A stretch of DNA of 14,227 bases from NCBI GenBank assembly GCA_018816665.1, contig JAHIVM010000285.1:1-14227 (forward strand). The letters are read 5' to 3'. Both the position numbers and the translations under genes were made by a program. A model generated the notes under the pieces. The model was not told the DNA's origin. It worked only from the letters and a program-made list of their open reading frames with translations, and did no database searches. Within the stretch, counting starts at the first letter, position 1, and the number at the start of each line of letters is the position of its first letter. Positions 13,930-14,227 of the stretch are shown in pieces. Origin of the DNA: Candidatus Zixiibacteriota bacterium (GTDB taxonomy: Bacteria; Zixibacteria; MSB-5A5; GN15; FEB-12).

Positions 13930-14058
13930 CCGGGGGTGATTGGGTTGATGGGGACCTTTCTGGTGACCCGCCATCTGTGGTGGGAATCAGGTGCTGCGAC
14001 TTCAGATTCATCGGAAGTGTCAGTTACATCGTTGGTCCAGTCTGTTGACGTGCACCCG
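13930..14058. repeat. 129 bp direct repeat, copy 1
   Basis: This 129 bp sequence is repeated without any difference at 14099-14227, a period of 169 bp. It runs from CCGGGGGTGATTGGGTTGAT to TGTTGACGTGCACCCG. The period is not a multiple of three and open frames do not repeat in register, so it is unlikely to be coding. It contains GGTGGGAATCAGGT, which is an imperfect inverted match to ACCTGAATCAATTCCCACC in the spacer. Confidence 0.9.
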
Positions 14059-14098
14059 GATCGTACCTGAATCAATTCCCACCGCAAGCGGTGGGGCA
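14059..14098. repeat. Spacer with perfect hairpin between the direct repeats
   Basis: The 40 bp spacer contains CCCACCGC-AA-GCGGTGGG (14078-14095), a perfect 8 bp inverted repeat with a two-base centre. There is no T-run on either strand, so it is not an ordinary terminator. Confidence 0.75.
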
Positions 14099-14227
14099 CC
14101 GGGGGTGATTGGGTTGATGGGGACCTTTCTGGTGACCCGCCATCTGTGGTGGGAATCAGGTGCTGCGACTTCAGATTCATCGGAAGTGTCAGTTACATCG
14201 TTGGTCCAGTCTGTTGACGTGCACCCG
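14099..14227. repeat. 129 bp direct repeat, copy 2, ends with the window
   Basis: This copy is identical to 13930-14058. Its last matching base is the last base of the window, so the true end of the repeat and the number of further copies cannot be seen. A sequence ending exactly inside a repeat is what an assembly break at a tandem array looks like. Confidence 0.88.

Noticed and set aside
13911..14180. Minus-strand frame of 89 codons across the 129 bp repeats
   Set aside because: The 169 bp period shifts the frame between copies and the composition is low-complexity; there is no ribosome site.
13077..14227. CRISPR array
   Set aside because: Only two copies in each repeat family, units of 129-149 bp, and no cas genes; this does not fit a CRISPR array.
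1..14227. tRNA, rRNA, integrase, transposase, toxin-antitoxin or defence genes
   Set aside because: I looked on both strands and found none with supporting motifs.

Overview
The window looks like a piece of a bacterial chromosome of moderate GC content, ending in a tandem repeat. The best taxonomic clue is the set of secreted proteins. One right-handed beta-helix protein ends in a FlgD-like / Por (type IX) sorting-type domain containing the motif NYPNPFNPST. One kelch protein ends in thrombospondin type-3 calcium repeats plus a doublet of dockerin-like motifs. Together with a valine/threonine-rich lipoprotein and an 803-residue MacB/FtsX-type permease, this is typical of FCB-group lineages, in my judgement closest to candidate phylum Zixibacteria. 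That assignment is inference; there is no rRNA or other marker here.

Layout. The left edge (1-785, +) holds the 3' end of an AlkD-like DNA alkylation repair gene overlapping by 4 bp a VOC-family gene, followed by a hairpin terminator. Next (about 918-3061, +) are an ExoA-like family 2 glycosyltransferase and a NodB-like polysaccharide deacetylase-type protein, probably a small surface-glycan pair. A large orphan ABC-type permease follows (3241-5652, +). A lipoprotein with an Asp-Thr-Val-patterned beta stalk (5882-6595, +) sits behind a near-consensus sigma-54 promoter and ends in a strong terminator. The beta-helix/sorting-domain protein follows (6731-8236, +).

The centre switches to the minus strand: an SDR oxidoreductase (8281-8979), a small lipoprotein with its own promoter and terminator (9110-9535), and a GNAT acetyltransferase lacking its N-terminal part (9729-10073). 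A divergent intergenic region separates these from the kelch/TSP3/dockerin gene (10379-11815, +). Three minus-strand genes close the coding part: a secreted DUF6265-like protein, a four-helix membrane protein of unknown function, and a stand-alone zinc-ribbon protein with its own terminator.

The last 1.1 kb is repeat-rich. Two copies of a roughly 149 bp structured element (period 174-175 bp) flank the start of the membrane-protein gene. A 129 bp sequence is present in two identical copies at a period of 169 bp, the second ending exactly at the last base of the window. I see no rRNA, tRNA, CRISPR array, transposase, phage gene or recognised defence system. The most unusual signals are the sigma-54 promoter/beta-stalk lipoprotein locus and the two structured repeat families.
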